This document shows, in pieces, positions 13,101 to 28,100 of a stretch of 64,000 bases of DNA. How positions within the stretch are numbered: the first letter of the stretch is position 1; every line of letters begins with the position of its first letter. A program made the translations under genes and the position numbers. The stretch covers positions 9,997,287 to 10,061,286 of the forward strand of contig CP136061.1 in the NCBI GenBank assembly GCA_032622095.1, in the 5' to 3' direction. The DNA comes from Siphonodentalium dalli. Lineage: Eukaryota; Mollusca; Scaphopoda; Gadilida; Siphonodentaliidae. The notes beneath the pieces were generated by a model. It was not told the origin of the DNA. It saw nothing but the letters and a program-made list of their open reading frames with translations, and made no database searches.

Positions 13101-16100
13101 TGTTACTTTCACTAATGCATTCCTACATAGCATGAAGAAAGCAACCCCACAATCCATTATTGTGGTCAGATACAAGGACACAATATGTTTCAACTCTGAT
13201 ATTCGAAAAGAAATTCGTCGAAGCGATCGTGCTAGCAATTTGTTCTTGATACATACATATACTTTTATCTGAAGAAATAGGAATAAGTGAACAATATTGT
13301 TAAAAAGCAAAACAATCATTGAAGAAACTCTCAAAGAAAACATTGAAATACCCTGTTTTTTGGATAGTCACAATGATATTTATGGTGAAAATTCCCCGGT
13401 TCGACAGTTTCAGTGTTTATACAGGTCAGGCACCATTAGTGGTAACCGACAATAAAGAAAAAGCTACTCTCCTACTCAGACAGAGATGTACGTTTACCTA
13501 CCGTATGTTGAAAGAAATCATTGATGTAGTTTAAAAACATGTGCATAACCATTTTTCGCCAACTATAAGATAGTATTTATTTCAAAGTCTTGGAAACAGG
13601 CATATGTGATCCCGATTCAGAAAAGGAAGATCCTTCTGGTACAATGAATGGTATACAAATAACTCTCCTATGCTGCATGTTATCATTTTAAGAAATGTGT
13701 GTTTTAATCGCATTCTAAGCACTTTGACACATATAATTTGGTATAACACTAGTAATCGAGCTTCATTCATAGTCATAATACAACATGCATTCTACTATAC
13801 TGATAACATAGAGCTTTGGAAAAGTAGTTTATTTATTTTAATCCCACAAATACCATATTAATTAAATGTCATGTGTTGCACCAAAATGTTGCAACATTAA
13901 CCCTTTACCCAACAAACCGGCCAAAAACGGCCAAATAAAGCTGCAACAGCCTACATTATCTTGGGTCTGTCTCAATAAAACCATACAAATATGGATATCA
14001 TTGGAATCGGCTCATTGACCACATTGTGATGGTTACAGTTATACCCTGTGCCAATGCATTCTCTTATATATGCGAGTCGACCATAGGTCGCCTCGCATAT
14101 ATAAGAGAATGCATTGGCCTAAAAAAAGGGTTATTCCAATAAATGAAATAATTAGTCGTCTATCTGTGCTCGGGAAAATGAAATATAAACTCGGTCGTAT
14201 AATTATCTTATTATTATGTATAATTCATATATTCTAACACACATGGATTACGGAGATGTTGTTTCGGATTGTGTTATTGACAAACTGTTGAATCTTCTTA
14301 ATAATATAGATTTATATGCAGCCCGTATATGGCCGTTTGTTGAACGTATTATTTGATCACTCACTCAGGGAACTATTCGTATTATTTGATCACTCACTCA
14401 GGGAACTATTCGTCAATGAATATTTGGTATAGAAATTGTTACCCGAACCAGGATGGCGTATCTTAGGAAGAATGTCGGTAATCTCATAAATGGAAACCTT
14501 GGGTCGGACTTCCACAAAACCTAGATCCCCAAAATAAACCTGCTATAAACGGTTATCTATGAACGATCTAAATATGAATTGTTAAATATGAAAGATATCC
14601 CCTGATAGAATTTGAGAAAAAAGATTGAACCCTGTGTAAACCGGTAGCGAAGACATACGAGAACACGTGCGAAATAAAGGAACCGAATTACTGCACATTC
14701 CTATTGGAAAACAATGCGCTGACTAAAGCATGTTTAACGCTCTCGCTGCCGGTGCGGACCGCTCATAAATGACTTGCTGTTTTTTTAGGCAAGCAATGTA
14801 ATATCCATCCAGTTATCCACATCATTTAAATCTCTGGGCGGACAAGTGAATATTTTAGAATAAATCGTTCCTCACGACCATGGTTAAACAATGGAACTCT
14901 TTCCCTCATAGCATTAGAAAATGCGAATCCACATATCTAACCAAACAACATTTGTATTGCGTTTTTTTCTGTAAATACATTGTATCCACTCATTATAATT
15001 TCCAATTATAATGTAGAACAACATGCGTATGCAAAGGGTCGAAAGTTGCACCATGTATATCCGATATGTATACATGTTTATTCAATATTGAACACATATG
15101 ACTGAAATCTCGTTATTGTATTTAACAAAATTATAAATTTGACATATCTGTATATTATACATTTTAGAAGACATATGGAAAATGAGGGAAATTCCCATTT
15201 TGTGTGTAGATACGATAGCACATTCAGCTCGGAGCGGTTATTCAGCAGAAGTTAGAATTGTATTCACTTTTCGTCACGTGTTTATTGAACGCACATGATA
15301 TCACTTAGAATTATTATATGCGGCTTGTGCAAATCGTCATGTTGCTCTTCACATAATTTGTAGGATGTGTGGAAAATAGAGCTGTGTATGTTCCTTCTAA
15401 GAACACACCGCTCACTAATAACATGTGTGCACCTTTATATTAGAAACCGCCACCAATATTTTGGAAGCTACCAATACATATCTATACATGTATGTATTAC
15501 CAAAAAACACAATGTGCATAAACACTTGACCTCTAAGTATAATGTTCCGTTGGCTTCCACCTATTGTAATACAGGCAAACGTTACCCAAACATTTTGCAG
15601 GCAGACTGATAAATAATTGTAGCAATGGATTGCAAGGACATCAGGTTCAGTCTTATTATGACTCTGTTCTTAAAGGTGGATTATCTCTTTGTATTATATA
15701 GTTAACGGGATAGACAATATTAGATATGATCGAAGACTCCTGTCCGGAAATGTTTCTATCGATTAATAAAACTAAACAGGTGTGGTTGTTTAGCTAACGA
15801 ACAATATTGGTTACCGTTAACAGAGACCCGAAATTATATTGTGCAATTTTGTCAAAACTAAACGTTAACTAGACTCATTATCGCTTATAACTCTGGAACA
15901 AAACAATGCAATCAATCAATCTGGGACATTTGACGTTCGGTGCGTAACTATAGGAACAGCCTAATGCTCTCTATTGATAACGAACCAAAGCCGACGCTTT
16001 GTATCGTATATAAACTATATCTGATTTTGTGACGTCACCAATTATTATCTAATACGACACTGCTGTTTTGAATTCTTGCGAGCACTTTTGTCGCACAGTA

Positions 16101-19100
16101 GATCTGTGGACTTAAAGCATTAATGTCGTAATCTGAAATAAACGCGTGCGTCTTTCAATTGCCGGCGTTCCGAAATGAGGGGAGTTATTATCGGAATTAT
16201 GATTTCCAAAATGCCTTGATGTATGATATGATTGACCTATTTATACACGAAATTGCTATAAAACACACTCTGTCGATGAACCCTTGTGCATGTCTGGAGT
16301 GTAATATATCATAATCACACCACGATATAAGGCCTAAGTTAATCTTATTTGATAGGAATACGCATCTTTGAAGTTATTTTATAAGATTAAAAAGACACAG
16401 ATATATCCTAGCTTATGTATACGTGTGTTTTAGCTGTGGTTCGTTAATTACGCTAGCGTATGGTCATATTATATGGTATCACCCGAATGATCTGTTCTAA
16501 AAATAGACCAATAAAGTGTCCCAATAAATCACCTCATTTCATAATAAAAAAATCGAAATAAAATCAATATAAATTGGTAGAAGCATTCCCGCACAGGGGT
16601 CGTCAATTCATTATTATTACTTTTATACCCACGCAACTATTTCAAATGCGTTATTTAAAGAGATAATCCATCTTTAGTTGTGGAGCTAACTTTGTCGCCG
16701 TTCGTTGAATTTAAATTTACGAAGGTTCTGTTGATTATGCCGAATACTTGGTTGGCTTTGTTGAACACTGTATTGATTTGTACATCGCATGTGCGCTTAT
16801 CATCGATGAGATCACCCATGTCTCGATCTGATGGTCTCACCGTTTCGTCCAAGTAGTAGCGGATTACAGAATGTTGACGTGTAGCTTACTGCCACCAACA
16901 CACAAACACCCTAATTGTTACCCGGTATATCTGATTACCGACAATATTTGTATAACGTACCACGAGGAACATATGCCATATTTGGTGATTTATTCCCAAA
17001 ATATACACGATTTTACACATATCGGTCCAACTAATATACCTTGCGTAAGCTGCGTATAGATCCATATAAGATTTTAAGAGAATATTTTCTCAAATCCCTT
17101 ATAGTTTATGTCTGCAATATATTATTACAATTACAATATCTTAAAATCAACAAACGAACCTTGTCGCAACATTGTATTGACTGTCCAGTTGCCCAATAGA
17201 TATTGCCGACATTAGAGTTACACCTGCAAAAGAAATAACAGCAATATAGTATGTGGGTTATTAACCAAACGATATATGTGTATTGTACTGATTCAAAAAC
17301 ATAAAGAAAAAAATCATCGATAGCCGAACATATATAGGATCAACAGGAGGTGTCATCAAAAATTCAGTGCGTGAGTTTGAAATGTTTATTTTGTTTTATT
17401 TTTGGGACCCAAAACCCCAGGAACGCATTTTGTTCCTGACCGATATCTGACACAACCCCTCCAATGCAAGTGTTTCCAATAGCAACTAGAGGTGTGACTG
17501 TCCCAATGGGACTACGGATACCCCCCGTGTTTAAAATACTAAGATGTTTCCCATGTCAGTAAACATTTAGTTAAAATAATAAAATAACAGTTCCCATTGC
17601 AGGTGTACAACCATAACCCTAATCTTAAACCTATTGACCGAAAAATGTAGGAATAAAGCTTGGACAAAATTATGCATGTTGCGAAAAAAATTCTAAGTCG
17701 AAAGAGGGGAATAACTCCACCAAAAAATGTCGGACAGATGTCATAATCGCAGGTGCACAAGTTCCCATGGTACTAAATATCTGTGCCACGTTTAAACAAA
17801 ATTGATCTAAAAATATAGGAATAAAAGCTCGGACAAAAGTTTACATGTTGCACAAAATTTCTAGGTCGAAAAAGGGGCCTAACTCCACCAAAAAGGTCCG
17901 ACAGACATCATAATCACAGGTGCACAGGTTCCCATGGTGGTTGATGTCTGTGCCAAGTTTCAAGGAAATTGATAAAAAAACGACTGAGAAAAACTCCGGA
18001 CAAATTTGTGTCCATGGACGGACGGACGACGGACGAACGGACGACGGACGGACGGACGGTACGACAAGCTGACTCCAGTATACCCCCCCCCCCCTACTTT
18101 GTACGGGGGGTATAATTAGTGGCAATTATTTACACACCCCGAAGTTTTATTTAAAACAGTCGACATAGCAGGATAAGACAGACAACTGGTGTGAAATGTT
18201 TTAAATAACCATGGGGATGAAATGCCAATCATCTAATCATAATGAAAACACTAGAAATCTCAGAAAATCACTAACACCCGCTTGCCAAACATAGTTCAGC
18301 ATTCATGCCCACATGCTACACAGCAGTAGGTATGCGACAATGGTATACGTGCACATCAGGGCATTCGCGAAATTCCTTTAGCACCCCTTTGAGTTAGCAT
18401 TTTCCAACTCCCATCCCCATTATAGGTTAGAACTTTACCAACCGATGAATATTACATTCTAACATTTCGACTGGACGTATGTAATAATTATGCGACTGAT
18501 AGTCTGAAAACAATAAATTCCCCACTTATTACTGATTGGAAAATTAAATTATCGCTATCGTTTTAACCCTTTACCCAACAGAAGGGCCCTGTGCCAATGC
18601 ATTCTCTTATATATGCGAGTCGACCATAGGTCGCCTCGCATATATAAGAGAATGCATTGGCTTAACACATTAAAAATTATAAAATTGTTAAAGAATGTAA
18701 GAAAAAATGGTAAAAAGTGTTAAAAAAAGATTTTTTTTAGGCCAATGCATTCTCTTATATATGCGAGGCGACCTATGGTCGACTCGCATATATAAGAGAA
18801 TGCATTGGCACAGGGCATAACTGTAACTATCACAATGTGGTCAAGGAGCCGGTTCCAATGATATCCATATTTGTATGGTTCTATTGAGACAGACCGAAGA
18901 TATTTTAGGCTGTTGAAGCTTTATTTGGCCGGTTTTGGCCGTTTTGTTGGGTAAAGGGTTAACATAGTCCTGATGTGAGATTTTCAACTAATGTTGTGTC
19001 ATGCATGAAATTGCCAACTGTTGAAATTATCATTATCCCAATAAGTTGAGATATGACGTCCCCATCCCATCACCCCTGTTGCCACGGCCCTGCATTCGCG

Positions 19101-22100
19101 TATGGCACTAATGACCCTCGAATGAATCGTTGTTGACGCTATTGCAGTCAATGCACACAATATTGGGTGCGGCAATTAAGGCCCAATTAAATCTTAGAAG
19201 CAACAAAATGCATGCCCGATAGCTATGCCAACATTAAACGTGAAACTCGGAAATCTTGCTAATGGTCTCACATACATTGTGTATAGGAATAGAGACCGGG
19301 ATTTCTTAATATGGATATGCTCGCATATAATATCTGCCGAGTTATTGCGGAAGGTAAACATCGCGAGCAGGTTTAAAATTTTCAACCATATCTTTATTAA
19401 ATATTCACTGGTCAGCAGTTCCCTTAGGAGATGCAGTTCCCTTAGGAGATGCAGTTCCCTTAGGAGATGTTCACAGATGTAAGTATGTATATGTCTGGCT
19501 GTCTGCCATCTGTCTATATGTCCTGCCCTTTCCCGAAATTGGTTGTTCAAACTGATGGCCACGAATCTGACAACGTTGTCTTAATTGTTCCATGTTTCAA
19601 TGTAAGAGTTACATAGACTATGATATTAAATTGTCTACTTACCCATTACCCTTTTTGAAGTTGAGGAAGTTTTTATGTGGGAGGCCTTTTTCTGTGTGGA
19701 TGGTGTCTGTGTACGTAATAAATCTCATGCAAGTGTTGAATTCCAATCGGCCCATAGAAAACGAGTACTGAATAATATCGTCATCAGCTACAAACATATA
19801 TAACAACGGATCAGTCTTGACGTACACGTAACGCCTGTACGACATCCAACAGCATTTGAAACGACTCGTGGCCTTCGATGTGCGTTCATGTGAAATATTA
19901 TGAACGTATGTAGAACAACTATCACCAACAAGTACATGAACAAATATTTCAGCCTGTTCTCCCGAAAAAAACCGCATATTATATCTGCTAATGAAGAACC
20001 TGTTTTTGGGTAGATAATCTGCTTAGCATCGCCTCATTATGAGTCGATAATGTGACTAAAATGCTCTCATTTTCAGAACAGTATCAACTATCAGATTATG
20101 GCCAGACAATGAGACAAGTTAGCCAACCCACGACGTAGCAGGTGTACACTCTTTAACCCTTTACCCAACAGAACGGCCCTGTGCCAATGCATTCTCTTAT
20201 ATATGCGAGTCGACCATAGGTCGCCTCGCATATATAAGAGAATGCATTGGTTTAACACATTAAAAATTATAAAATTGTTAAAGAATGTAAGAAAAAATGG
20301 TAAAAAGTGTTAAAAAAAGATTTTTTTTTAGTCAATGCATTCTCTTATATATGCGAGGCGACCTATGGTCGACTCGCATATATAAGAGAATGCATTGGCA
20401 CAGGGCATAACTGTAACTATCACAATGTGGTCAAGGAGCCGATTCCAATGATATCCATATTTGTATGGTTCTATTGAGACAGACCGAAGATATTTTAGGC
20501 TGTTGAAGCTTTATTTGGCCGGTTTTGGCCGGTTTGTTGGGTAGAGGGTTAACGTGTGTTTTCAATGTGGCCCGCGCCATACAACGAAATAACGATTATG
20601 GCTCGAATACCTGTTTATTTCAGTATCAAATAATCACATTATGTACCTAATTCACATTGTAGGCCAATTATGTACCTAATTCACAATGTAGGCCGATTAT
20701 GTACCTAATTCACATTGTAGGCCAATTATGTACCTAATTCACATTGTAGGCTAATTATGTACCTAATTCACATTGTAGGCCGATTATGTACCTAATTCAC
20801 ATTGTAGGCAAATTATGTACCTAATTCACATTGTAGGCCAATTATGTACCTAATTCACATTGTAGGCCGATTATGTACCTAATTCACATTGTAGGCCGAT
20901 TATTTACCTAATTCACATTGTAGGCCGATTATGTACCTAATTCACATTGTAGGCCAATTATGTGCCTAATTCACATTGTAGGCCGATTATGTACCTAATT
21001 CACATTGTAGGCCGATTATGTACCTAATTCACATTGTAGGCCAATTATGTGCCTAATTCACATTGTAGGCCGATTATGTACCTAATTCACATTGTAGGCC
21101 GATTATGTACCTAATTCACATTGTAGGCCAATTATGTGCCTAGTTCACATTGTAGGCCGATTATGTACCTAATTCACATTGTAGGCCGATTATGTACCTA
21201 ATTCACATTGTAGGCCAATTATGTGCCTAATTCACATTGTAGGCCGATTATGTACCTAATTCACATTGTAGGCCGATTATGTACCTAATTCACATTGTAG
21301 GCCAATTATGTACCTAATTCACATTGTAGGCCAATTATGTACCTAATTCACATTGTAGGCCGATTATGTACCTAATTCACATTGTAGGCCGATTATGTAC
21401 CTAATTCACATTGTAGGCCGATTATGTGCGTATTTTTGCGAGGATATGTTGAATATTGACTGTTCCTATATCAATTATTAATAACTCTCCAATAATATGT
21501 GATAATAATTGTTATATAAACATTACTAGTACCTTGGACTCATCGATACAAGTCAAATTAGTCTAATAAAGTACCAATGTTTAATCAAATCATGACGGTA
21601 AACATTGGAAACGGTCACAGAATTCAAATATATTCTGAACATCATATTCAGAGTAAAATGTTTTACATTAATTACTCAAAATATCCCCGCGCAAATGCGC
21701 ATATAATTGACCTATAATAATAAACAGGTACATAATGTGATTATTTGATTCGGAAATAAGCAGACAATGGACTCATACACGTTATTTCATTTTATGGCGC
21801 CGGCCACAGTGAAAATACATGTTAAAGAGCGTACATCTGAGAAGTCGTGAGTTTTGTGTCATTATCCGCCTAATGAGTCTATAATGTGAATAAAATGCTC
21901 TCATTTTCAGCACATTATCGACTCAACGTGAAGCAATTATAAGCATATTATCTACCTAAACCAAGTTTATTATAAGCAGGTAATGTGCGGATTTTTGGGA
22001 GAATAGATTAATTACTACACTTTTAGTGATGCTTGTTGACAAATGACGATCACTTTTTCTCTCCTCAAAACAATGATTTCAAAACGTCTGAAATTATGTT

Positions 22101-25100
22101 ACTGGAGAACTATCAACAATTTTAATAAATTGTTTTATAAACGTTTTTATTACATGATCCTACCCTTATTCCATTCAATAAACTCATTCTATTAATTGTG
22201 ATATTGAACGTTCCTTTAATAACAGGAAATAGTGCCATGTGATATTTCACTTCTGGGTTGTAGTCTGTTTACATTCCGTACGCTACGTCTCAAAATACTA
22301 TGGCTTCCAATATTTTTTTCATCTTCAACAAACTATAATGAATGAAGAGTTTGAAAAGTTATGCCATTAAATATACGCCAATAAATATGCCAAAGAGTAT
22401 TTATTTATATGGGACTATTTCTTTACGCGGGCAAGCAATGCATAGTTCCGTGAAACGTCATTGCATGCCTTATAGAAACCGATGTTAGTTTCGCGTCCCA
22501 CTTGTTGATTTAAGTATATATTGTCGAGGTTTTGGATCATGTATTAAATAGAATATACAACTCGTTCATATTGTGTGATGCTTTATTGATAACTCAATCG
22601 TACTATTGTGCACAAAATATAGAGTTATATAACATATTTACAGTGTATGTACAGAGTGACATTTGGCCATCGAATTCGGGGTCCTATGTTTGTGTAATCA
22701 TCATTATCATCATCATCATCATCGTCATCATCATCATCGTCGTCGTCATCATCGTCATCATCATCGTCGTCATCGTCGTCGTCATCGTCATCATGTTCAT
22801 CGTCTTACATCCACATTGTTATCGCCATCGTCATTATAGTCGTCATCAACGTCGTCATCTCCTCCGTTGTCTGCATCGTCACCACCACCCATCATAGTCT
22901 TTGTTGTTAACGTCATCATCATCGTCATCTTCGTCGCATCATCGTCATCATCATCATCATCGTCGTCATCATCATCACCACCATGCATTATCATCCTCAT
23001 TTGTGTCGTCAACATCTAAATCGTCATCGTCAACATCATCATCATCATCATCGTCATCATCATCATCATCATCATCATCATCGTCATTGCTATATATCTG
23101 TCGGCCCAACATTTCATCTTCGTCACCCTCATCGTCGTGATTACCAGCATCATTGTCGTCCTCGTCGTATTCGTCATCATTGAACTTATACTATCCTCTT
23201 AATAGTCGCCTCTACTATCATCATAGGTATATCTGCAAACCTAATTTGATAAAAATCGCAAAATTCTTCAAAATATATTCATTTTCCTCATTAAGTAACT
23301 CATATAACTTGTCTTTAGTTGGGAACTCATAATACTTCCCTGGCAAATATTTGCATCTTAAAATTCTGAATTCTGTGCAAACTAATATGAAATGGTATTC
23401 ATCACCAGTTTGCTATTTACAGAATTGACACTCTTTTGAATCGGTTGTTTTGCCCTTTTTCGTTTTTGATTTACCCCATCTTTCTGTTTCATCGGTAGCC
23501 TGTTCTTATTCGTGTTAAACATGCTAATAATCCCGATGGTATAATCGATAGATATTTTTCTATGCTGAAGTTCATTTTAAATTGTCCATAAAATTTGCCT
23601 CTACATGACCGTTCAATATCAATTTTCCATTGTTCAACAAAACGTGTTCTACTCATTTCCTTAAATATTCCGAGTTCTAATTTACTAAGAGGATGCTGTG
23701 ATCTCCAAATTTCTCCCCACCCCACATTTGATAATATATATCATATTTCGCTTATCCATGCTATCGACTTGTTACCCAAGTATTCGTTTCCATCCATTTC
23801 TCTCAAAAGATTATATAACTTTCTTGCCAATGCTGAACAATAGCCAGAAACTAAACTCGACCAAAAAGCAAGCATCCGCTTTCTTATGTGTATGTTCAGT
23901 GGGTATCTACCTGTCTCTCCATATACCATATACGTCTGAGTGCTCGATTTCATACCAAGTGTGTATTTAATGAATCGCAAGTGCACAGTATCGAGACATG
24001 CGGTATTCTCAAATCCCCACACTTCGCTTCCATAAAGCAATATTGGTTCTATCATGCTGTTTGTATGTCAAATCGGGTGACAATTTGATCTTCGCCGTCT
24101 TATGTAATAGCCCATAAACAGATTTGTTACCAACAGTTTGTACGTTCAATCGACCTACATAAGCGTTCTCGTTCTGCTTTCTACTGCCAACTATCATAAT
24201 TTTACCTTTTTCCACATTTATGCCCAACTTCCAAGATACCGTATAATCATTGTATGCAATTAGTGCTCTCTGCGTCCATTGTGGTGACTCGGCGAATAAC
24301 ACCGTGTCATCGGCATACAACATGCACAGTATTTTTAAATAATCATCGAATTTGTCCTCAAACATCCCTCCTACGTGTGGTAAGCCCTCTATAAAGCAGT
24401 CATTCAAAAATTCTTCAAGGTCATTTAAGAATATGGTGATTAGAAAAGGAGAAAGACTGTCGTACACTGATAATGCAAGAAAAATAATCGGATTTGTGAT
24501 TCCCGGCTTTAATACACGACTTTATTCCCTTATACATCCCTTGAATAACCCTTAAAAAATTCCCACCAATGTTGCTCCTAAAATATTTTATCATCAACCC
24601 TTCCCTCCAAACCGTATCAAATGCTTTACTCAAATCAAGAAAAAAGTTAAATCAAGGCCTAAAAGATAAATATATTGTCTGCCAGTTTATAGCGGAATTT
24701 ACAAAACTCGTCCAGTAAATTAGGTCTGGACATCGCCTCGTTTTGTAAATTCCGCTATAAACTGGGGACTCGTTGTAGATCGTCTATATATTAGTTTTAT
24801 AGGACGAATTATATGAAGTGAAATTATCAAAGACATAAGTATTCTCTACCAGCAATCCCAATGGCTCGGCCATATCGACTTTCGCATGGAAATAAATGTT
24901 CAAGTTTGGTGCAACTATACAGTGAATACACTCCGATCCATTCACATCTAACGTCAACAAGTCAAAGTTATCGCCTCATTTTGTAAATTCCGCTATAAAC
25001 TGGGGACTCGTTGTAGATCCTCTATATATTAGTTGCACATTTACCCACTGCGAATGCCTTGGGTGCATTTAAAGGTACGGTTGGCCTTGGCGGTGGGTAT

Positions 25101-28100
25101 CCTGTGAAAATATTTCCATCCGTCAAAAACCGCCACAAACAGAAAGAACATCAAAATGTTGACAGACTATGTCCGTAATAAAAATACGAAATATTGCATA
25201 AACAGTATGTTATTGTCATATATTTGACCATTGTTTTGTAAACAAAAGCATAAACAGTTACTTTTCTAGCGTTTGTTTATATTATGATGGTAAACATAAA
25301 GAGCGTATGGTAAACATAAAGAGCGTTCTGTGTTGGTAAATTCGTGATAGGGAGCTAATAAAGAGCGTTTATGCCATTTGTATGTGATTATCCAGTAGCA
25401 TTGTGCTGTTTTTTTTTGTAACACAATCAGGCTCTTGCTTAGGTAAAATATAGTAGGTATTTATGATAACATGCTGTTTACGCGATAGTCATGGTATATG
25501 TGGACGAAACTGTAACGTTTTAACGTTTTTGCTGTCTACGGTGTTTGGAACAAATATGAATATTTTCGACAATGAAGGCCAACCGTGCCTTTAACCCTCA
25601 TGGGACGATATTTTAATTAACAATCAAGGTGCAATTTTAATGAACCATCATGTGACCATATGTTGTATTAACCCTCATTGAACGATATATTATTTAACCC
25701 TCATGGGACCATATTTTATTTAACCGTGATGTGACCATATTTGAATTTACCCTGATAGGACCATATTTCAATTAGCCCTCTCTGGGTGTGACGATATTTT
25801 AATTTATCCTCATGGAACCATACATGTATTTTAATTAATTCTTTATGAGAGGTCATATCAGGAGTGCATTACCTGAGGCCATTCTTATATCAGCATTACG
25901 CCCTCCTATGGTGTATATTGGCAAGTATATCTGACCCTGTCGCAGGAGGTGGTGGACAAATGTAATTGAAATATTTCGGTATTTGCGTAATTGGATACTA
26001 AATGTGATTAGAAACGTGCTCGTACTTCAACCATGTTACGAAGATCGCACAGTTTTGTCCGATTATTATTCTGCATGTTATTTCATGCGCTACTCAGACC
26101 AGTATTTTAAATGAAATTAAACAAATATATCACATACAATCAACTACATCTGCGTTGATACCTATATACAGATTTTTCACAATCACCACATTCAAAGTTG
26201 TTATTTTGTATATATGGCAAATAATATGATCTTGAGGGCGTTACCATTTTTGACTATGGTTTTCTTGTTATGTAATGCATGTTCAAGTTTGGTGCAGTCA
26301 TGCAGTGAATACACTCCGCTCCATTCACGTCTATACGTCAAAAAGTCAAAGTTATCGCCGTATTACCAGGTCGTGTATCGCCGTATTACCAGGTCGTGTA
26401 TTGTAGCTTTACGCGAATTAGGTGCCTATATATGGAATAGGTTATTTCCATATGAATTAGGTGCCTATATATGGGAGAGGTTATTTCCATATGAATTCGG
26501 TGCCTATATATGGGAGAGGTTATTTCCATATGAATTAGGTGCCTATATATGGGAGAGGTTATTTCCATATGAATTCGGTGCCTATATATGGGAGAGGTTA
26601 TTTCCATATGAATTCGGTGCCTATATATGGGAGAGGATGTTTCCATATGAATTCGGTGCCTATATATGGGAGAGGTTATTTCCATATGAATTCGGTGCCA
26701 ATATATGGGACAGGTTATTTCCATATGAATTCGGTGCCTATATATGGGAGAGGTTATTTCCATATGAATTCGGTCCCTATATATGGGAGAGGTTATTTCC
26801 ATATGAATTAGGTGCCTATATATGGGACAGGTTATTTCCATATGAAAGCTGAAATTGCGGACCGTTGAGATTAATTCAACCAGCCATATTCACCTGGCTC
26901 GATTATTTTATAAACCTGGTGGTCTATATCATCAGGCGGTTCTCCCAAAAACCCACACATTATCTGCTTATAATATAACTTGTTGTAGGTAGATAATCTG
27001 ATTAGAATGATAGAATCGTGCAATTTTTAGTCTATAATGTGCTGAAAATGAGAGCATTTTAGTCACATTCGGCTCATAATAACTCATTATCGATTATCAG
27101 CGTATTATATGCGGACATTGACAAGTCAACTCACGACGTCCACTGTGGCCCACGCCATAAACGGAATAACGGCCATGAGTCCATTATCTGCTTATTTATG
27201 AATCAAATAATATATATATTTCACATTAAGGTCGATTATGTGCGTATGTGTTTATTATTTATGCCAGCATGGAAAAGTTTATGGCAGACCTAATAACTTC
27301 AAACTGGTGTGAAGATATCACATCAAGCAGGGAAATACTAGTAGGAAGGGTCGACTGGTAAGTGATTATCTACAAGTCAATAAAGGATACAGGATAGTAA
27401 AATGGCTGATCATTCTGTCGTCATGAAGGTAATTTTTCATGTCATATGTGTATAAAATAGGCACATGCATAGCTTGCTGGAAAAGGAACGTAACTGAAAG
27501 ACATATTAAAGAAATGGGGATGTCTTACGGTTCTGGTGCCTAATTTGCACAGGTACTGATTTCCTCATCCATCATGATAAATGTTGTGAGGCATGATCCA
27601 GGAGCGGTACATAGAAATATGGAAAAGAGATTTGGAACGTACATACCAAAGTAAAGTGAAATAGCCAAAATATATAATTACGAACAGTAATAGGTCGATT
27701 ATGTGCGTATTTGCGCGATGATTTGTTGATGTCGTAGTTGCTCAATGCGCGGAATATGATATTCGCTAGCGACTACAGCAGGGCACATTGTCAAATATCA
27801 TTGATTTGATAATCACACAGTGACAATGTCTATCATATCGACCACCGCAGATTACTTGACAAATTGAGCCTGCTATACTATAAACTACATGGTACATAAA
27901 TTAGACCTGGTGAATATGACTATCACAGCATCACGAGGAACGAACGTTACCACTAGTCGACTGGCGGATGGTTGGGTATACATACACCATTTTATAGACA
28001 AGTGACAAATCTGTCGATCTCATAACAAGCATCTGAAGGGATCAACGAGTCAAACTCCACCGAGCAACTAAACGTGCAAATATGACACGGTCCACCGACC

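Larger units (their letters stand above)
19968..21440 (+). mobile_element. TIR element (MITE family B), copy 1, expanded
   Basis: Left end resembles the ends of copies at 21692-22010 (inverted) and 26939-27252: a CCAAAAATCCGCACATTATCTG-like terminus split here as CCGAAAAAAACCGCATATTA, then a shared GATAATGTGACTAAAATGCTCTCATTTTCAG-type core (complement in copy 2). The right end GATTATGTGCGTATTTTTGC closes the element. It has been enlarged twice: a piggyBac-like MITE at 20153-20552 and a 27-unit minisatellite at 20638-21430. Confidence 0.7.

Noticed and set aside
20638-21430. CRISPR array, because of regular repeats
   Set aside because: The 29-bp units are contiguous without unique spacers, and the genome is eukaryotic.
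22797-23183. Poly-Ser, poly-His and poly-Asp open frames
   Set aside because: Products of the (TCA/TCG)n tract in all frames.
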